Notes: a model not told the origin generated them from the sequence alone. A stretch of DNA of 64,000 nucleotides from Eikenella glucosivorans (GCF_016025525.2 NZ_JACSGR010000006.1:124001-188000); one strand, 5' to 3'; shown: positions 50,193-59,262, numbered from the stretch's first letter. Program-made: numbers and translations.

Positions 50193-52175
50193 TTACAGCA
50201 CCGATTTCACCGTATCAACCACATTCTCCACGGTAAAGCCGAATTCTTTAAAGAGCAGCCCGGCAGGGGCGGATTCGCCGAAGCGGTTGATGCCGACCAC
50301 CGCACCATTCAAGCCGACGTATTTGTACCAGCCGTCGGCGTGTCCGGCTTCGACGGCAATGCGCGGCAGGCCTTCGGGCAGCACAGCGGCGCGGTAGGCG
50401 GCGTCTTGGCGGTCGAACACGTTGGTGGACGGCATGGAGACGACGTGTACGGCGATGTTTTGTGCGGCGAGGGCTTTTTGTGCTTCCAAAGCCAATTCGA
50501 CTTCCGAACCGGTCGCAATCATGACGGCTTGCGCTTTACCTTCAGCCTCGCTCAATACATAGCCGCCGCGTTTGATGTCGGCAAGCTGCTGCTCGCTGCG
50601 CGCTTGGAATTTCAGGTTTTGGCGGCTGAAAATCAGGCTGGACGGATGGTCGGCGGCTTTGACGGCTTCCGCCCAGGCAACCAGCGATTCGGCGGTATCG
50701 CACGGACGCCATACGTCCATGTTCGGAATCAGGCGCAGGGTGGCGGTCTGCTCGATGGGTTGGTGGGTCGGGCCGTCTTCGCCGAGGCCGATGGAGTCGT
50801 GGGTGAACACGAATACGGGGTTGATTTTCATCAGCGCAGCCATGCGCAGGGCGTTGCGTTCGTATTCGCTGAACATGAGGAAGGTCGCGCCGAAGGGTTT
50901 GACGCCGCCGTGCAGCGCCAGGCCGTTCATGATGGCGCCCATGCCGAACTCGCGCACGCCGTAGTGGATGTAGTTGCCGCCGTGGTCGCGGGTAACGGAA
51001 ACGCTGTTTGACCAGTCGGTCAGGTTGGACGGGGTGAGGTCGGCAGAGCCGCCGACGAATTCAGGCAATACTTTTGCCAGAATTTCGATGCTGTTTTGGC
51101 TGGCTTTGCGGGTGGCGACAGTTTCGGCTTTGGCGCACACTTCTTGCAAGGCCGTCTGAATATAGGCATCGAAGTTTTCAGGTAGCCTGTGTTCCATGCG
51201 GCGCACGAATTCTGCGGCTTCGGCAGGATATTGGGCTTGGTATTGCGCGAACAGTTTGTCCCACTCGGCTTCCAATTTCGCGCCTTTTCCTTTCGCATCC
51301 CAGGCGGCGTAGATTTCTTTGGGGATTTCAAAGGCGGGATAAGCCCAGCCCAAATGTTTGCGCGTGGCTTCGATTTCGTCCGCCCCCAAAGGCGCGCCGT
51401 GGGTTTTGTGGCTGCCTTCTTTGTTGGCACTGCCTTTGCCGATTAAGGTTTTGCAGCAGATGAGGGAAGGTTTGCCGGTTTCGGCTTGGGCGGCTTCGAT
51501 GGCGGCTTCAATAGCGGCGGTGTCGTGGCCGTTTACATTGGGGATAACGTGCCAGCCGTAGCTTTCGAAGCGTTGCGGGATGTTTTCGGTAAACCAGCCG
51601 TCCACTTTGCCGTCGATGGAGATGTTGTTGTCGTCGTATAACACAATCAGTTTGCCCAAGCCCAGCGTGCCGGCGAGCGAACAGGCTTCGTGCGATACGC
51701 CTTCCATCATGCAGCCGTCGCCCATGAAGACGTAAGTGTGGTGGTCGACGATGTTTAGGCCGTCTTTGTTGAACTCGGCGGCGAGGATTTTTTCCGCCAG
51801 CGCCATGCCCACGGCGTTGGCAATGCCCTGACCCAGCGGGCCGGTGGTGGTTTCCACGCCGTCGGTGTAGCCGTATTCGGGGTGGCCGGGGGTTTTGCTG
51901 TGAAGCTGGCGGAAGTTTTTCAGGTCTTCGATGGAAACGTTGTAGCCCGTCAGGTGCAGCAGGCTGTAGAGCAGCATGGACGCGTGGCCGTTGGAGAGGA
52001 CGAAGCGGTCGCGGTTGTAGAATTTGGGGTTGGCGGGATTGTGGTGCAGGAATTTCGTCCACAATACTTCCGCCATTTCCGCCATGCCCATCGGGGCGCC
52101 GGGGTGGCCGGAGTTGGCTTTTTGGATGGCATCGGCGGAGAGGAAGCGGATGGCGTTGGCGAGTTGGGAAGGCAT
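50193..52175 (-). CDS. tkt: Transketolase
   Basis: 660 aa ThDP enzyme of the pentose phosphate pathway. ANSGHPGAPMGMAEMAEVLW near residue 20, GPLGQGIANAVGMALAEK, and the ThDP/Mg motif GDGCMMEGVSHEACSLAG (near 154) are intact; the second domain has the catalytic Glu in the HYGVREFGMGAIMNG region and DSIGLGEDGPTHQPIEQ. Oddity: within 40 bp (51,149-51,189) the gene carries both a Neisseria-type DUS, AGGCCGTCTGAA, and an Eikenella DUS, encoding LPENFDAYIQTALQ. That suggests part of the gene was exchanged with Neisseria. Confidence 0.96.
   Translation of the reverse strand: MPSQLANAIRFLSADAIQKANSGHPGAPMGMAEMAEVLWTKFLHHNPANPKFYNRDRFVLSNGHASMLLYSLLHLTGYNVSIEDLKNFRQLHSKTPGHPEYGYTDGVETTTGPLGQGIANAVGMALAEKILAAEFNKDGLNIVDHHTYVFMGDGCMMEGVSHEACSLAGTLGLGKLIVLYDDNNISIDGKVDGWFTENIPQRFESYGWHVIPNVNGHDTAAIEAAIEAAQAETGKPSLICCKTLIGKGSANKEGSHKTHGAPLGADEIEATRKHLGWAYPAFEIPKEIYAAWDAKGKGAKLEAEWDKLFAQYQAQYPAEAAEFVRRMEHRLPENFDAYIQTALQEVCAKAETVATRKASQNSIEILAKVLPEFVGGSADLTPSNLTDWSNSVSVTRDHGGNYIHYGVREFGMGAIMNGLALHGGVKPFGATFLMFSEYERNALRMAALMKINPVFVFTHDSIGLGEDGPTHQPIEQTATLRLIPNMDVWRPCDTAESLVAWAEAVKAADHPSSLIFSRQNLKFQARSEQQLADIKRGGYVLSEAEGKAQAVMIATGSEVELALEAQKALAAQNIAVHVVSMPSTNVFDRQDAAYRAAVLPEGLPRIAVEAGHADGWYKYVGLNGAVVGINRFGESAPAGLLFKEFGFTVENVVDTVKSVL
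51149..51160 (+). repeat. Neisseria-dialect DUS inside tkt
   Basis: AGGCCGTCTGAA, an exact copy of the Neisseria AG-DUS, 15 bases from an eikDUS at 51,176-51,187. Apart from the hsd island it is the only exact Neisseria-type DUS I noticed. Confidence 0.85.
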
Positions 52176-52235
52176 GGTGTTGTTCCTAAGGGTTTGGTTT
52201 GGGAAAGGGTGAGGCTACCTGAAAAATATGGCGGG

Positions 52236-52637
52236 CTACTCGCCGCCCAGCAGGCGGTAGTTTTCGTAAACGGATTCAATCAGAGGAGTGAAATCATCGG
52301 CGGCAAAGTGGGAGTGGCCGATGCCGATGAGTCGACTCAAAGGATCGTCCGTATCCATGGCTTCGGCATCTTCGGCGGTAACGAAATCCTGCCGTGCCCG
52401 CGCGATCATGCCCTGCACGTATTTCGCGCCTGCGCCGAGGCCGGTGAGTTTGCCCGCCACATAGGTGTCGATGTCGTCGGCATCCATAAAGCACACCAGG
52501 CGGCCGAAGCCGAAGCAGTAGCCGTAGAAGGTGAAGCCCATCACTTGAAACAGCAGTTCGTTTTGCACATTCCAGCGCGGGTCGGCGGTGAGGGCGGAGA
52601 AAAGGCGGTTTGCTTTATCGTGGAAGGCTGCCTGCAT
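52236..52637 (-). CDS. Hypothetical protein
   Basis: 133 aa, acidic, no signal peptide or membrane helix. It begins MQAAFHDKANRLFSALTADP and contains FYGYCFGFGRLVCFMDADDI and ENYRLLGGE at the end. The many aromatics and the alpha-rich pattern fit a small globular cytoplasmic protein. No family is recognised. It lies between tmk (96 bp) and tkt on the same strand. Confidence 0.7.
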   Translation of the reverse strand: MQAAFHDKANRLFSALTADPRWNVQNELLFQVMGFTFYGYCFGFGRLVCFMDADDIDTYVAGKLTGLGAGAKYVQGMIARARQDFVTAEDAEAMDTDDPLSRLIGIGHSHFAADDFTPLIESVYENYRLLGGE

Positions 52638-52733
52638 GGTGTTTCCGAGGGTGTTGGTTGGTTGGCGAGTGCCGCAAAACGGCGCAAATTATCGCACTTT
52701 TGGGCGGCGGTGTTCAAATCATCGGGCAAGCTG

Positions 52734-53351
52734 TCAGACAAACAATTTTTCCAGCGCGGCTTCGATGTCGCGGCGCACGAGGGCTTTGTCGCGGTTGCTG
52801 TTGATGAGGGCGTAGCGTTCGGGCGCTGCGGCGGCGCGCTCGAGGTAGCTTTGACGCACGCGGGTGAAGAAGCCGGCCTCTTCCTGCTCGAAGCGGTCTT
52901 TGCTGCGGCTGCGTTCGATGCGCTCGAGGGAGATTTCGAGCGGCACGTCGAGCAGGATGGTGAGATCGGGGCGCAGGCTGCCCTGCACCCATTGTTCGAG
53001 CTGGGCGATATCGGCTTCGGGCAGGCCGCGGCCGCCGCCTTGGTAGGCGAAGGTGGCGTCGGTGAAGCGGTCGGATACGACGGACACGCCGCGCTCCAGT
53101 GCGGGCAGGATGACGCTTTCGATGTGTTGGGCGCGGGCGGCAAACATGAGCAGGGTTTCGGCGCGCAGGCCGGCTTGGGTGTGCGGGTTGAGCAGCAGGC
53201 GGCGCAGGGCTTCGCCTAAGGGCGTGCCGCCGGGCTCGCGGGTGAACAGGACGGGGCGGCCTTGTGCAGCAAACCATTCTCGGATGACGGCGAGCTGGGT
53301 GGTTTTGCCGGCACCGTCGATGCCGTCGAGGGTGATGAAGTGGGCGGTCAT
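52734..53351 (-). CDS. tmk: Thymidylate kinase
   Basis: 205 aa. It phosphorylates dTMP to dTDP. The P-loop is in FITLDGIDGAGKTTQLAVIR at the N-terminus; the DR(F/Y) motif follows in VVSDRFTDATFAYQGGGRGL, and TREPGGTPLGEALR is the substrate site. The LID region has SKDRFEQEEAGFF. It is the third gene of mltG-yciB-tmk (42-bp gap after yciB). mltG-tmk is a common neighbourhood; a holB gene does not follow here. Confidence 0.96.
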   Translation of the reverse strand: MTAHFITLDGIDGAGKTTQLAVIREWFAAQGRPVLFTREPGGTPLGEALRRLLLNPHTQAGLRAETLLMFAARAQHIESVILPALERGVSVVSDRFTDATFAYQGGGRGLPEADIAQLEQWVQGSLRPDLTILLDVPLEISLERIERSRSKDRFEQEEAGFFTRVRQSYLERAAAAPERYALINSNRDKALVRRDIEAALEKLFV

Positions 53352-53393
53352 TTTAACTCCGTTGAGGCGGATGTTTTCAGGTAGCCTTTTGGC

Positions 53394-53996
53394 TTAGGGC
53401 CGGGGTTGGTTTGGCTGCTCGGGAGGCTTGCTTTCGGCGGGGGCTTCGGCTTCAGTTTTCAGGTATTTGCGCAAGATGATGCCTTGGGTGATGAGGAAGA
53501 TGCCCATGAGGACGAGCTGGCCGTAACTTTTGAAGTGGATGAAGAGGTTTTTGGCCTGCTCGGAGGCGTCGTAGTGGTAGAGGCCGAACCAGTAGTGCAG
53601 GGCGGCGAGCAGGAGGAAGAAGGCGGCCCAGGCGAGGGTGAGGCGCTGCCAGCCGCGCGGGCTGAAATGGAAAATGTCTTTGGCCACGGGCTGCATCAGG
53701 GGTTTGCCGATGAGGGCGCTCACGGCGAGGGCGAGGGCGAAGCTGAGGTTGATGATGGGGGTTTTCCAGCGCAGGTAGAGGTCGTCGCGCAGGAGGATGG
53801 TGGCGCCGCAGAAGAGGATGGTGAGCAGGAGCACCACCCATTGCTGTTTGGTGAGCCGCCATTGCTGGCGGGCGAGGTGGATGCCGTACACGATGAGGGT
53901 GCTGGCTAATACGGCGGCGGCGCCGGCGAGCAGGCCGAATTTTTTGGAGGCGATGAAGAAGGCGATGAGGGGGATGAGGTCGAGCAGGGCGGTCAT
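53394..53996 (-). CDS. yciB: YciB / inner membrane septation protein A family
   Basis: 200 aa with five to six membrane helices. It begins MTALLDLIPLIAFFIASKKF, and KPLMQPVAKDIFHFSPRGWQ carries the conserved loop of the YciB/IspZ family, followed by LTLAWAAFFLLLAALH and FKSYGQLVLMGIFLITQG. The family affects cell-envelope integrity and septation; its biochemical role is unsettled. The ATG lies one base after the mltG stop, so the two are coupled. The C-terminus is Pro/Glu-rich. Confidence 0.88.
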   Translation of the reverse strand: MTALLDLIPLIAFFIASKKFGLLAGAAAVLASTLIVYGIHLARQQWRLTKQQWVVLLLTILFCGATILLRDDLYLRWKTPIINLSFALALAVSALIGKPLMQPVAKDIFHFSPRGWQRLTLAWAAFFLLLAALHYWFGLYHYDASEQAKNLFIHFKSYGQLVLMGIFLITQGIILRKYLKTEAEAPAESKPPEQPNQPRP

Positions 53997-53997
53997 G

Positions 53998-54993
53998 TTA
54001 CGGCCTTTTTAAGATGTAGCGGCGGACGTTGGCGTTGTGTTCTTCGAGGGTGTGGCTGAATTCGCTTTTGCCGGTGTCGTCCATGCGGGAGACAAAGTAC
54101 AGGTAGGTGGCGTTGCTGGGGTGGGCGGCGGCTTGGAGGGCGGCTTCGCCGGGCAGGGCGATGGGGGTGGGGGGGAGGCCGTCGCGGGTGTAGGTGTTGT
54201 AGGGGGTGTCGCGCTGGAGGTCGGCGCGGCGGATACGGCCGCGGTAGGCGCTGCCCATGCCGTAGATGACGGTGGGGTCGGTTTGCAGGCGCATGCCTTG
54301 GTTGAGGCGGTTGACGAATACGGCGGCCACGTTGGCGCGGTCTTCTTCGTGGGCGGTTTCTTTTTCGATGATGCTGGCCATGGTGAGCAGCTCGTAGGGG
54401 TTGCTATAGGGTAGGTCGGGGGCGCGGTTGGCCCAGGCGGATTGGAGCTCGTTTTGCATGCGGCGGTAGGCGAGGCGGTAGATTTGCAAATCGCTGCTGT
54501 CGTAGTCGATTTCGTAGCTGTCGGGGAAGAAGCGGCCTTCGGGGTGCCGGCTTGGGGTGTCGGAGGCAACGGCGGCAAGGAGCTGTTGGTCGCTCCAGGC
54601 TGCGGTGTCGTGGCGGATATCGGCGGTTTGGTTGATGCGGCGGCGCATTTGGGCGAAGCTCATGCCTTCGATGATGCGAACGGTGATGGTGTCGGGGCGG
54701 CCGTTTTTGAGGTGGCGCAGGATTTGCCAGGAGGAGGCGCGGGGCTGGAGGCGGTAGTTGCCGGGCAGGAGTTTGTCGTGTGCGCCGGTGAGGTAGGCGG
54801 CGGCGAGGAACACCCAGCGGCTGTAGATGGCGTCGTTGGCGGCGAGGGTGCGGCTCACGCTGGCGATGCCGCTGCCGCGCTCTATCCGCAGGCGCTGGCT
54901 GTGTGTGTCTTTGGGGGCGAAGAGCAGGCCGGCAAACAGGGCGATGGCGGCCAAAAGCAGGATAAGGGCGGAATAGAAGGTTTTTTTCAACAT
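53998..54993 (-). CDS. mltG: Endolytic murein transglycosylase MltG
   Basis: 331 aa. An N-terminal membrane anchor FYSALILLLAAIALFAGLLF is followed by a LysM-like region (LRIERGSGIASVSRTLAAND) and the YceG catalytic domain: ILRHLKNGRP, EGMSFAQMRRRI, and the catalytic glutamate in LTMASIIEKETAHEEDR near residue 208, then FVNRLNQGMRLQTDPTVIYG. It cuts nascent glycan strands in the periplasm and so sets their length. First gene of mltG-yciB-tmk. Confidence 0.94.
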   Translation of the reverse strand: MLKKTFYSALILLLAAIALFAGLLFAPKDTHSQRLRIERGSGIASVSRTLAANDAIYSRWVFLAAAYLTGAHDKLLPGNYRLQPRASSWQILRHLKNGRPDTITVRIIEGMSFAQMRRRINQTADIRHDTAAWSDQQLLAAVASDTPSRHPEGRFFPDSYEIDYDSSDLQIYRLAYRRMQNELQSAWANRAPDLPYSNPYELLTMASIIEKETAHEEDRANVAAVFVNRLNQGMRLQTDPTVIYGMGSAYRGRIRRADLQRDTPYNTYTRDGLPPTPIALPGEAALQAAAHPSNATYLYFVSRMDDTGKSEFSHTLEEHNANVRRYILKRP

Positions 54994-55299
54994 GGGTGCG
55001 GTGGCGGGTTGGAGGGCGGCAGTATAGCGGAGGGTGGGGCGGATGCGAAGCGGTGTGGTTTGATTGGGGTGTTAATTAGCGGGTTTTATTTTGTGTCAGC
55101 CGATGTTTGTGCCTGGCCAAATGGTGTTTACTTTAAATATTTAGAAGCGGTGTTTCAGGTAGCCTTTGGCGGGGGAGGGCTACCTGAAAAATATTCGGCG
55201 GGTTTGGGTGTTGCTGAACCCCGGCTTCGGTGGCGCCAGCATATCGTTTGGGCTTTCGCTGAAGCTTGTTTTGTTTGCTTTCAGGTAGCCGCTCCGGCT

Positions 55300-55881
55300 T
55301 TATTTCAACAGGTTTTTCAGGGCAAGGCGCACGCCTTCGCCCACTTCGGTGCCGGGGGGGATGCCTTTGGCGGCGCTGCGGGCTTCTTTTTCGTTGTAGC
55401 CGAGGGCGAGCAGGGTGCTGACGATGTCTTCGCCGGTATCGCCTGCTTGGGCGGCGGGCTGGGCCGGGGCGCTGCCGGAGGGGGCGAGCTTGCCGCGCAG
55501 TTCGAGCACCATGCGTTCGGCGGTTTTTTTGCCGATGCCGGGGGCGGAAGAGAGGCGTTTGATGTCTTCGGCGGCGATGGCGGCGGCGAGCTCGTCGGCG
55601 GTCATGGCGGAGAGGATGCCGAGTGCGGTTTTGGCGCCGATGCCGCTCACTTTGATGAGCTGGCGGAAGGTGTTGCGTTCGCTGTGGCTGCCGAAGCCGA
55701 ACAGGAGGTGGGCGTCTTCGCGCACAATCAGCTGGGTGTGCAGCGATACGGTGCTGCCCACGGGGGGCAGGGTGCAGAAGGTTTGCATGGATACGTCCAC
55801 TTCGTAGCCGACGCCGTTTACGTCAATCAGGATTTGCGGGGGAAGGGCTTCGATGAGTGTGCCGGTGAGCTTGCCGATCAT
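55300..55881 (-). CDS. ruvA: Holliday junction branch migration protein RuvA
   Basis: 193 aa. It starts MIGKLTGTLIEALPPQILID, the OB-fold domain I; two helix-hairpin-helix motifs follow (FRQLIKVSGIGAKTALGIL and LSSAPGIGKKTAERMVLELR), then the flexible linker and domain III (EDIVSTLLALGYNEKEARSA) that contacts RuvB. ruvB and ruvC are not in the window. A DUS lies just upstream of the start. Confidence 0.97.
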   Translation of the reverse strand: MIGKLTGTLIEALPPQILIDVNGVGYEVDVSMQTFCTLPPVGSTVSLHTQLIVREDAHLLFGFGSHSERNTFRQLIKVSGIGAKTALGILSAMTADELAAAIAAEDIKRLSSAPGIGKKTAERMVLELRGKLAPSGSAPAQPAAQAGDTGEDIVSTLLALGYNEKEARSAAKGIPPGTEVGEGVRLALKNLLK

Positions 55882-55970
55882 GTGGGGCTACCTGAAAAAT
55901 GGGAAAGCGGCATTATATCGGTATAATGGGGGGCAGTATTTATTTTGATTGGATTTTGGAGGGAATAATC

Positions 55971-56438
55971 ATGGGTAAACGTCATTTTTCGGCTGGTGTT
56001 TGCATAGTTTTGCTGCTGGCGGGCTGCACAGGCAGCGATGTGATGCTGGGCTTGGGCTTCGGCGGCCGCCATTTCGGCATGGGCACGGGCTTGAGCATTC
56101 CGGTGGGCAGCCGCAACAATGTGCAGGATTTGCGCGATCTGCGCATCATCGAAGAGCAGGTGCTGACTTATTTCGACGCGGAAGGCCGGCCTTCCAGCGC
56201 GGCAGTGAAAGGTGGCTACTACCGCCAGCTCCTGAGCCGGCAGGGCAGCGGCTATCTGGTGCAGGATTTCTACGAAACCGGCCAGAAACGCAGCGACGCC
56301 ATGCTGCTTTCCCGCGAATCGCTCTACACCTTCCGCGCCCACCCGCAAAACGGCGTGCTCACCACCTATGCCATCAACGGCAACATTCTGCACCAGCAGA
56401 ATTTCCGCGACGGGAAAATGGTGTCGGCATCGTATTGA
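55971..56438 (+). CDS. Predicted lipoprotein
   Basis: 155 aa. GGAGGG precedes the ATG. Signal peptide MGKRHFSAGVCIVLLLAGC ends in a lipobox. The mature part has a Gly-rich segment LGLGFGGRHFGMGTGLSIP and then a beta-rich portion (RIIEEQVLTYFDAEGRPSSA, GYYRQLLSRQGSGYLVQDFY, ILHQQNFRDGKMVSASY) with MORN-like character: repeated YxxxGxxxxxxxF turns. I do not recognise a named family. It is the last gene before the RM island. Confidence 0.75.
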   Translation: MGKRHFSAGVCIVLLLAGCTGSDVMLGLGFGGRHFGMGTGLSIPVGSRNNVQDLRDLRIIEEQVLTYFDAEGRPSSAAVKGGYYRQLLSRQGSGYLVQDFYETGQKRSDAMLLSRESLYTFRAHPQNGVLTTYAINGNILHQQNFRDGKMVSASY

Positions 56439-56501
56439 AATAAATTTAGATTTATTGAGCCAATATTGGAAAACAAAATTAAATAGAAGTTAGGAGGCTG
56501 T

Positions 56502-58043
56502 ATGACCGCTACCCAACAACGCGCCCAACTGCACCGTCAAATTTGGAAAATTGCCGATGAAGTACGCGGTGCGGTCGATGGCTGGGACTTCAAACAATAC
56601 GTCCTCGGCACATTGTTCTACCGCTTTATCAGTGAACATTTCACCGACTATATCCAAGGCGGCGACAGCAGTATCGATTACGCCTCCCTGTCCGACGACG
56701 TGATTACGCCCGACATCAAAGACGATGCCGTCAAAGTCAAAGGCTACTTCATCTACCCCAGCCAGCTTTTTCGCAACGTCGCCGCCGAAGCCCATCAAAA
56801 CGAAGCACTCAATATCCGGCTGAAAGAAATCTTTACCGCGATTGAAAGCTCCGCAGCAGGCTATCCGTCCGAACAGGACATCAAAGGGCTGTTTGACGAC
56901 TTCGACACCACCAGCAGCCGATTGGGCAGTACAGTTGCCGACAAAAACAAACGCCTTGCCGCCGTCCTCAGAGGAGTGGCGGAACTTGATTTCGGCAACT
57001 TTGAAGAGAATCACATCGACCTTTTCGGCGATGCCTACGAATACCTGATTTCCAACTACGCTGCCAACGCGGGCAAATCGGGCGGGGAGTTTTTCACCCC
57101 GCAAAGCGTGTCCAAACTGATTGCTCGGCTGGCAATGCACGGGCAGGAAAAAGTAAACAAAATTTACGACCCCGCCTGCGGCTCGGGCAGCCTGCTTTTG
57201 CAGGCGAAAAAGCAGTTTGACGACCACATCATCGAAGACGGCTTCTACGGGCAGGAAATCAACCACACCACCTACAATCTCGCCCGTATGAATATGTTTC
57301 TGCACAACATCAATTACGACAAATTCCATATCGAATTGGGCGACACCCTGCTCAACCCCAAGCTCAAAGACGACAAACCCTTTGACGCCATCGTTTCCAA
57401 TCCGCCGTATTCCATCAACTGGATAGGCAGCGACGACCCCACGCTCATCAACGACGACCGCTTCGCCCCCGCAGGCGTACTTGCCCCGAAATCCAAAGCC
57501 GATTTCGCCTTCATCCTGCACGCGCTCAGCTATCTTTCAAGCAGAGGCCGTGCCGCCATCGTCTCTTTTCCCGGTATCTTCTATCGCGGCGGGGCAGAGC
57601 AGAAAATTCGCCAATATTTAGTGGACAACAACCATGTCGAAACAGTCATCGCCCTTGCGCCCAACCTTTTTTACGGCACATCCATTGCCGTCAATATCCT
57701 GGTTTTGTCCAAACACAAAGACAACACCGACATCCAATTTATCGACGCAAGCCGCTTCTTCAAAAAAGAAACCAACAACAACGTCTTGATCGAAGAACAC
57801 ATTGCCGAAATCGTCAAACTTTTCTCCGCCAAAACCGATGTGCCACACATCGCTCAAAACGTTAGCCAGCAAACCGTCAAAGACAACGGCTACAACCTAG
57901 CCGTCAGCAGCTATGTCGAAGCCGAAGACACCCGCGAAGCCATCGACATCAAACAGCTCAACGCCGAAATCGACGAAACCGTCGCCAAAATCGAACGGCT
58001 GCGGAGAGAGATTGACGAAGTGATTGCGGAGATTGAAGCATGA
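56502..58043 (+). CDS. hsdM: Type I restriction-modification system, DNA methyltransferase subunit
   Basis: 513 aa. The N-terminal helical domain begins MTATQQRAQLHRQIWKIADE. The N6-adenine methyltransferase motifs follow: a SAM site in IYDPACGSGSLLLQAKKQ (near 225) after GEFFTPQSVSKLIARL, and the catalytic NPPY in AIVSNPPYSINW (near 305). The C-terminal coiled coil AEIDETVAKIERLRREIDEV contacts HsdS. TAGGAGG precedes the ATG. Its stop overlaps the next start (ATGA). Codon choice and DUS content differ from the chromosome to the left. Confidence 0.96.
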   Translation: MTATQQRAQLHRQIWKIADEVRGAVDGWDFKQYVLGTLFYRFISEHFTDYIQGGDSSIDYASLSDDVITPDIKDDAVKVKGYFIYPSQLFRNVAAEAHQNEALNIRLKEIFTAIESSAAGYPSEQDIKGLFDDFDTTSSRLGSTVADKNKRLAAVLRGVAELDFGNFEENHIDLFGDAYEYLISNYAANAGKSGGEFFTPQSVSKLIARLAMHGQEKVNKIYDPACGSGSLLLQAKKQFDDHIIEDGFYGQEINHTTYNLARMNMFLHNINYDKFHIELGDTLLNPKLKDDKPFDAIVSNPPYSINWIGSDDPTLINDDRFAPAGVLAPKSKADFAFILHALSYLSSRGRAAIVSFPGIFYRGGAEQKIRQYLVDNNHVETVIALAPNLFYGTSIAVNILVLSKHKDNTDIQFIDASRFFKKETNNNVLIEEHIAEIVKLFSAKTDVPHIAQNVSQQTVKDNGYNLAVSSYVEAEDTREAIDIKQLNAEIDETVAKIERLRREIDEVIAEIEA

Positions 58044-59050
58044 ACATCATCCTATACACCGCAAACGACGGTACAGCCCAGTTTGCCTTGCAGGAATTTG
58101 GCGGACAGCTTTGGCTGACGCAGGCAGACATGGCAGAACTCTACCAAACCACCAAACAAAACATCAGCAAACACATTAAAACCATTCTTGCAGAGCAAGA
58201 GTTGGAAGAAGAGGCAACTGTCAACTTCCAGTTGACAGTTCAAAATGAAAACGGGCGCAAAGTAAGCCGCAAAATCGCCCACTACTCCCTGCCCATGATT
58301 ATCGCTGTCGGCTACCGAGTCCGTTCCGCGCGCGGCACACAATTCCGCCAATGGGCAACCGAACGGTTGGATGAATATCTGACCAAAGGCTTCACCATAG
58401 ACGATGAACGGTTCAAAGGTACGGGCGGCGGAGACTACTGGAAAGAACTGCTCAACCGTATCCGCGACATTCGCAGCAGCGAGAAAGCCTTATACCGTCA
58501 AGTGCTCGACTTATATGCAACCAGTCAGGATTACAACCCGAAAAGCAGCGAAAGCCAAATCTTTTTTGCTGCTGTTCAAAACAAACTGCATTATGCCGCC
58601 AGTCGGCAAACCGCAGCCGAACTGATATACAGCCGCGCCGACAGCAGTAAAGACTTCATGGGGCTGACCACCTTTCAGGGCGCAGTACCTACGCTGAACG
58701 AAGCCAAAATTGCCAAAAATTATCTGACGGAAGACGAACTGTTCCGCCTGAACCGCCTGGTTTCCGCCTTCTTCGATTTGGCAGAAATCAAAGCACAGGA
58801 GCAAAACCCCATGTATATGCGCGACTGGATAGCTGAATTGGACAAATTTTCCGGACTGTACGGTCAAGGCACATTACAGGATGCAGGCAGCATCAGCCGG
58901 AAGCAGGCAGAACAAAAAGCCGAACGCGAATACCGCGCCTACGAAGCTCGCACCCTGTCGCCGGTCGAACAAGCCTATCTGGAAAGTGTTAAAGCGTTGG
59001 AAAAAATAGCCGTGCAACAGCTTAAACAGAAAAAAGACGGCAAAAAATAA
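58040..59050 (+). CDS. rhuM: RhuM family protein inside the hsd operon
   Basis: 336 aa. RhuM (virulence protein first named in Salmonella) features: FALQEFGGQLWLTQADMAEL followed by YQTTKQNISKHIKTI, a helix-turn-helix-like N-terminal part, then SLPMIIAVGYRVRSARGTQF RQWA, the family hallmark. The middle is helical, with a Fic/DOC-like region (FFAAVQNKLHYAASRQTAAE). RhuM genes often sit inside type I RM operons; their role is not established. It overlaps hsdM by four bases, so it is cotranslated. Confidence 0.88.
   Translation: MNIILYTANDGTAQFALQEFGGQLWLTQADMAELYQTTKQNISKHIKTILAEQELEEEATVNFQLTVQNENGRKVSRKIAHYSLPMIIAVGYRVRSARGTQFRQWATERLDEYLTKGFTIDDERFKGTGGGDYWKELLNRIRDIRSSEKALYRQVLDLYATSQDYNPKSSESQIFFAAVQNKLHYAASRQTAAELIYSRADSSKDFMGLTTFQGAVPTLNEAKIAKNYLTEDELFRLNRLVSAFFDLAEIKAQEQNPMYMRDWIAELDKFSGLYGQGTLQDAGSISRKQAEQKAEREYRAYEARTLSPVEQAYLESVKALEKIAVQQLKQKKDGKK
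58216..58240 (+). repeat. Perfect palindrome inside rhuM
   Basis: AACTGTCAACT and AGTTGACAGTT flank TCC: an 11-bp inverted repeat with a three-base loop, encoding part of TVNFQLTVQN. Strong hairpin within a coding region. Confidence 0.8.
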
Positions 59051-59262
59051 CCACCATTCAGGCTACCTGAAAAAGCAGCCTGCACACCATTTCAGGCAGC
59101 ATGAAAGCAGGATGGGCTTCAGTCCTTCAGACAGCAGACATATAGGAATAGGTCGTCTGAACATGGCAAACCCGTAGAATGGGCTTTAGCTCATCAAGAG
59201 AAACGGAAATCGAAACGGCGGGCTGAAACCCGCCCAACAAGCAGAACAACGGAAAGCAACAA
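59051..59262. repeat. rhuM-hsdS gap with mixed DUS dialects and degenerate REPs
   Basis: Within about 110 bp lie AGGCTACCTGAA (59,060, Eikenella), AAGCAGCCTGCA (59,073, as recalled for a Kingella dialect), a reversed ATGCTGCCTGAA (59,091) and AGGTCGTCTGAA (59,150, mucosa-type). They are interleaved with hairpins like the RAYT-linked REPs but degenerate: GCAGGATGGGCTTCAGTCC (59,108), GTAGAATGGGCTTTAGCTC (59,174) and GGCGGGCTGAAACCCGCC (59,217). Confidence 0.7.
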
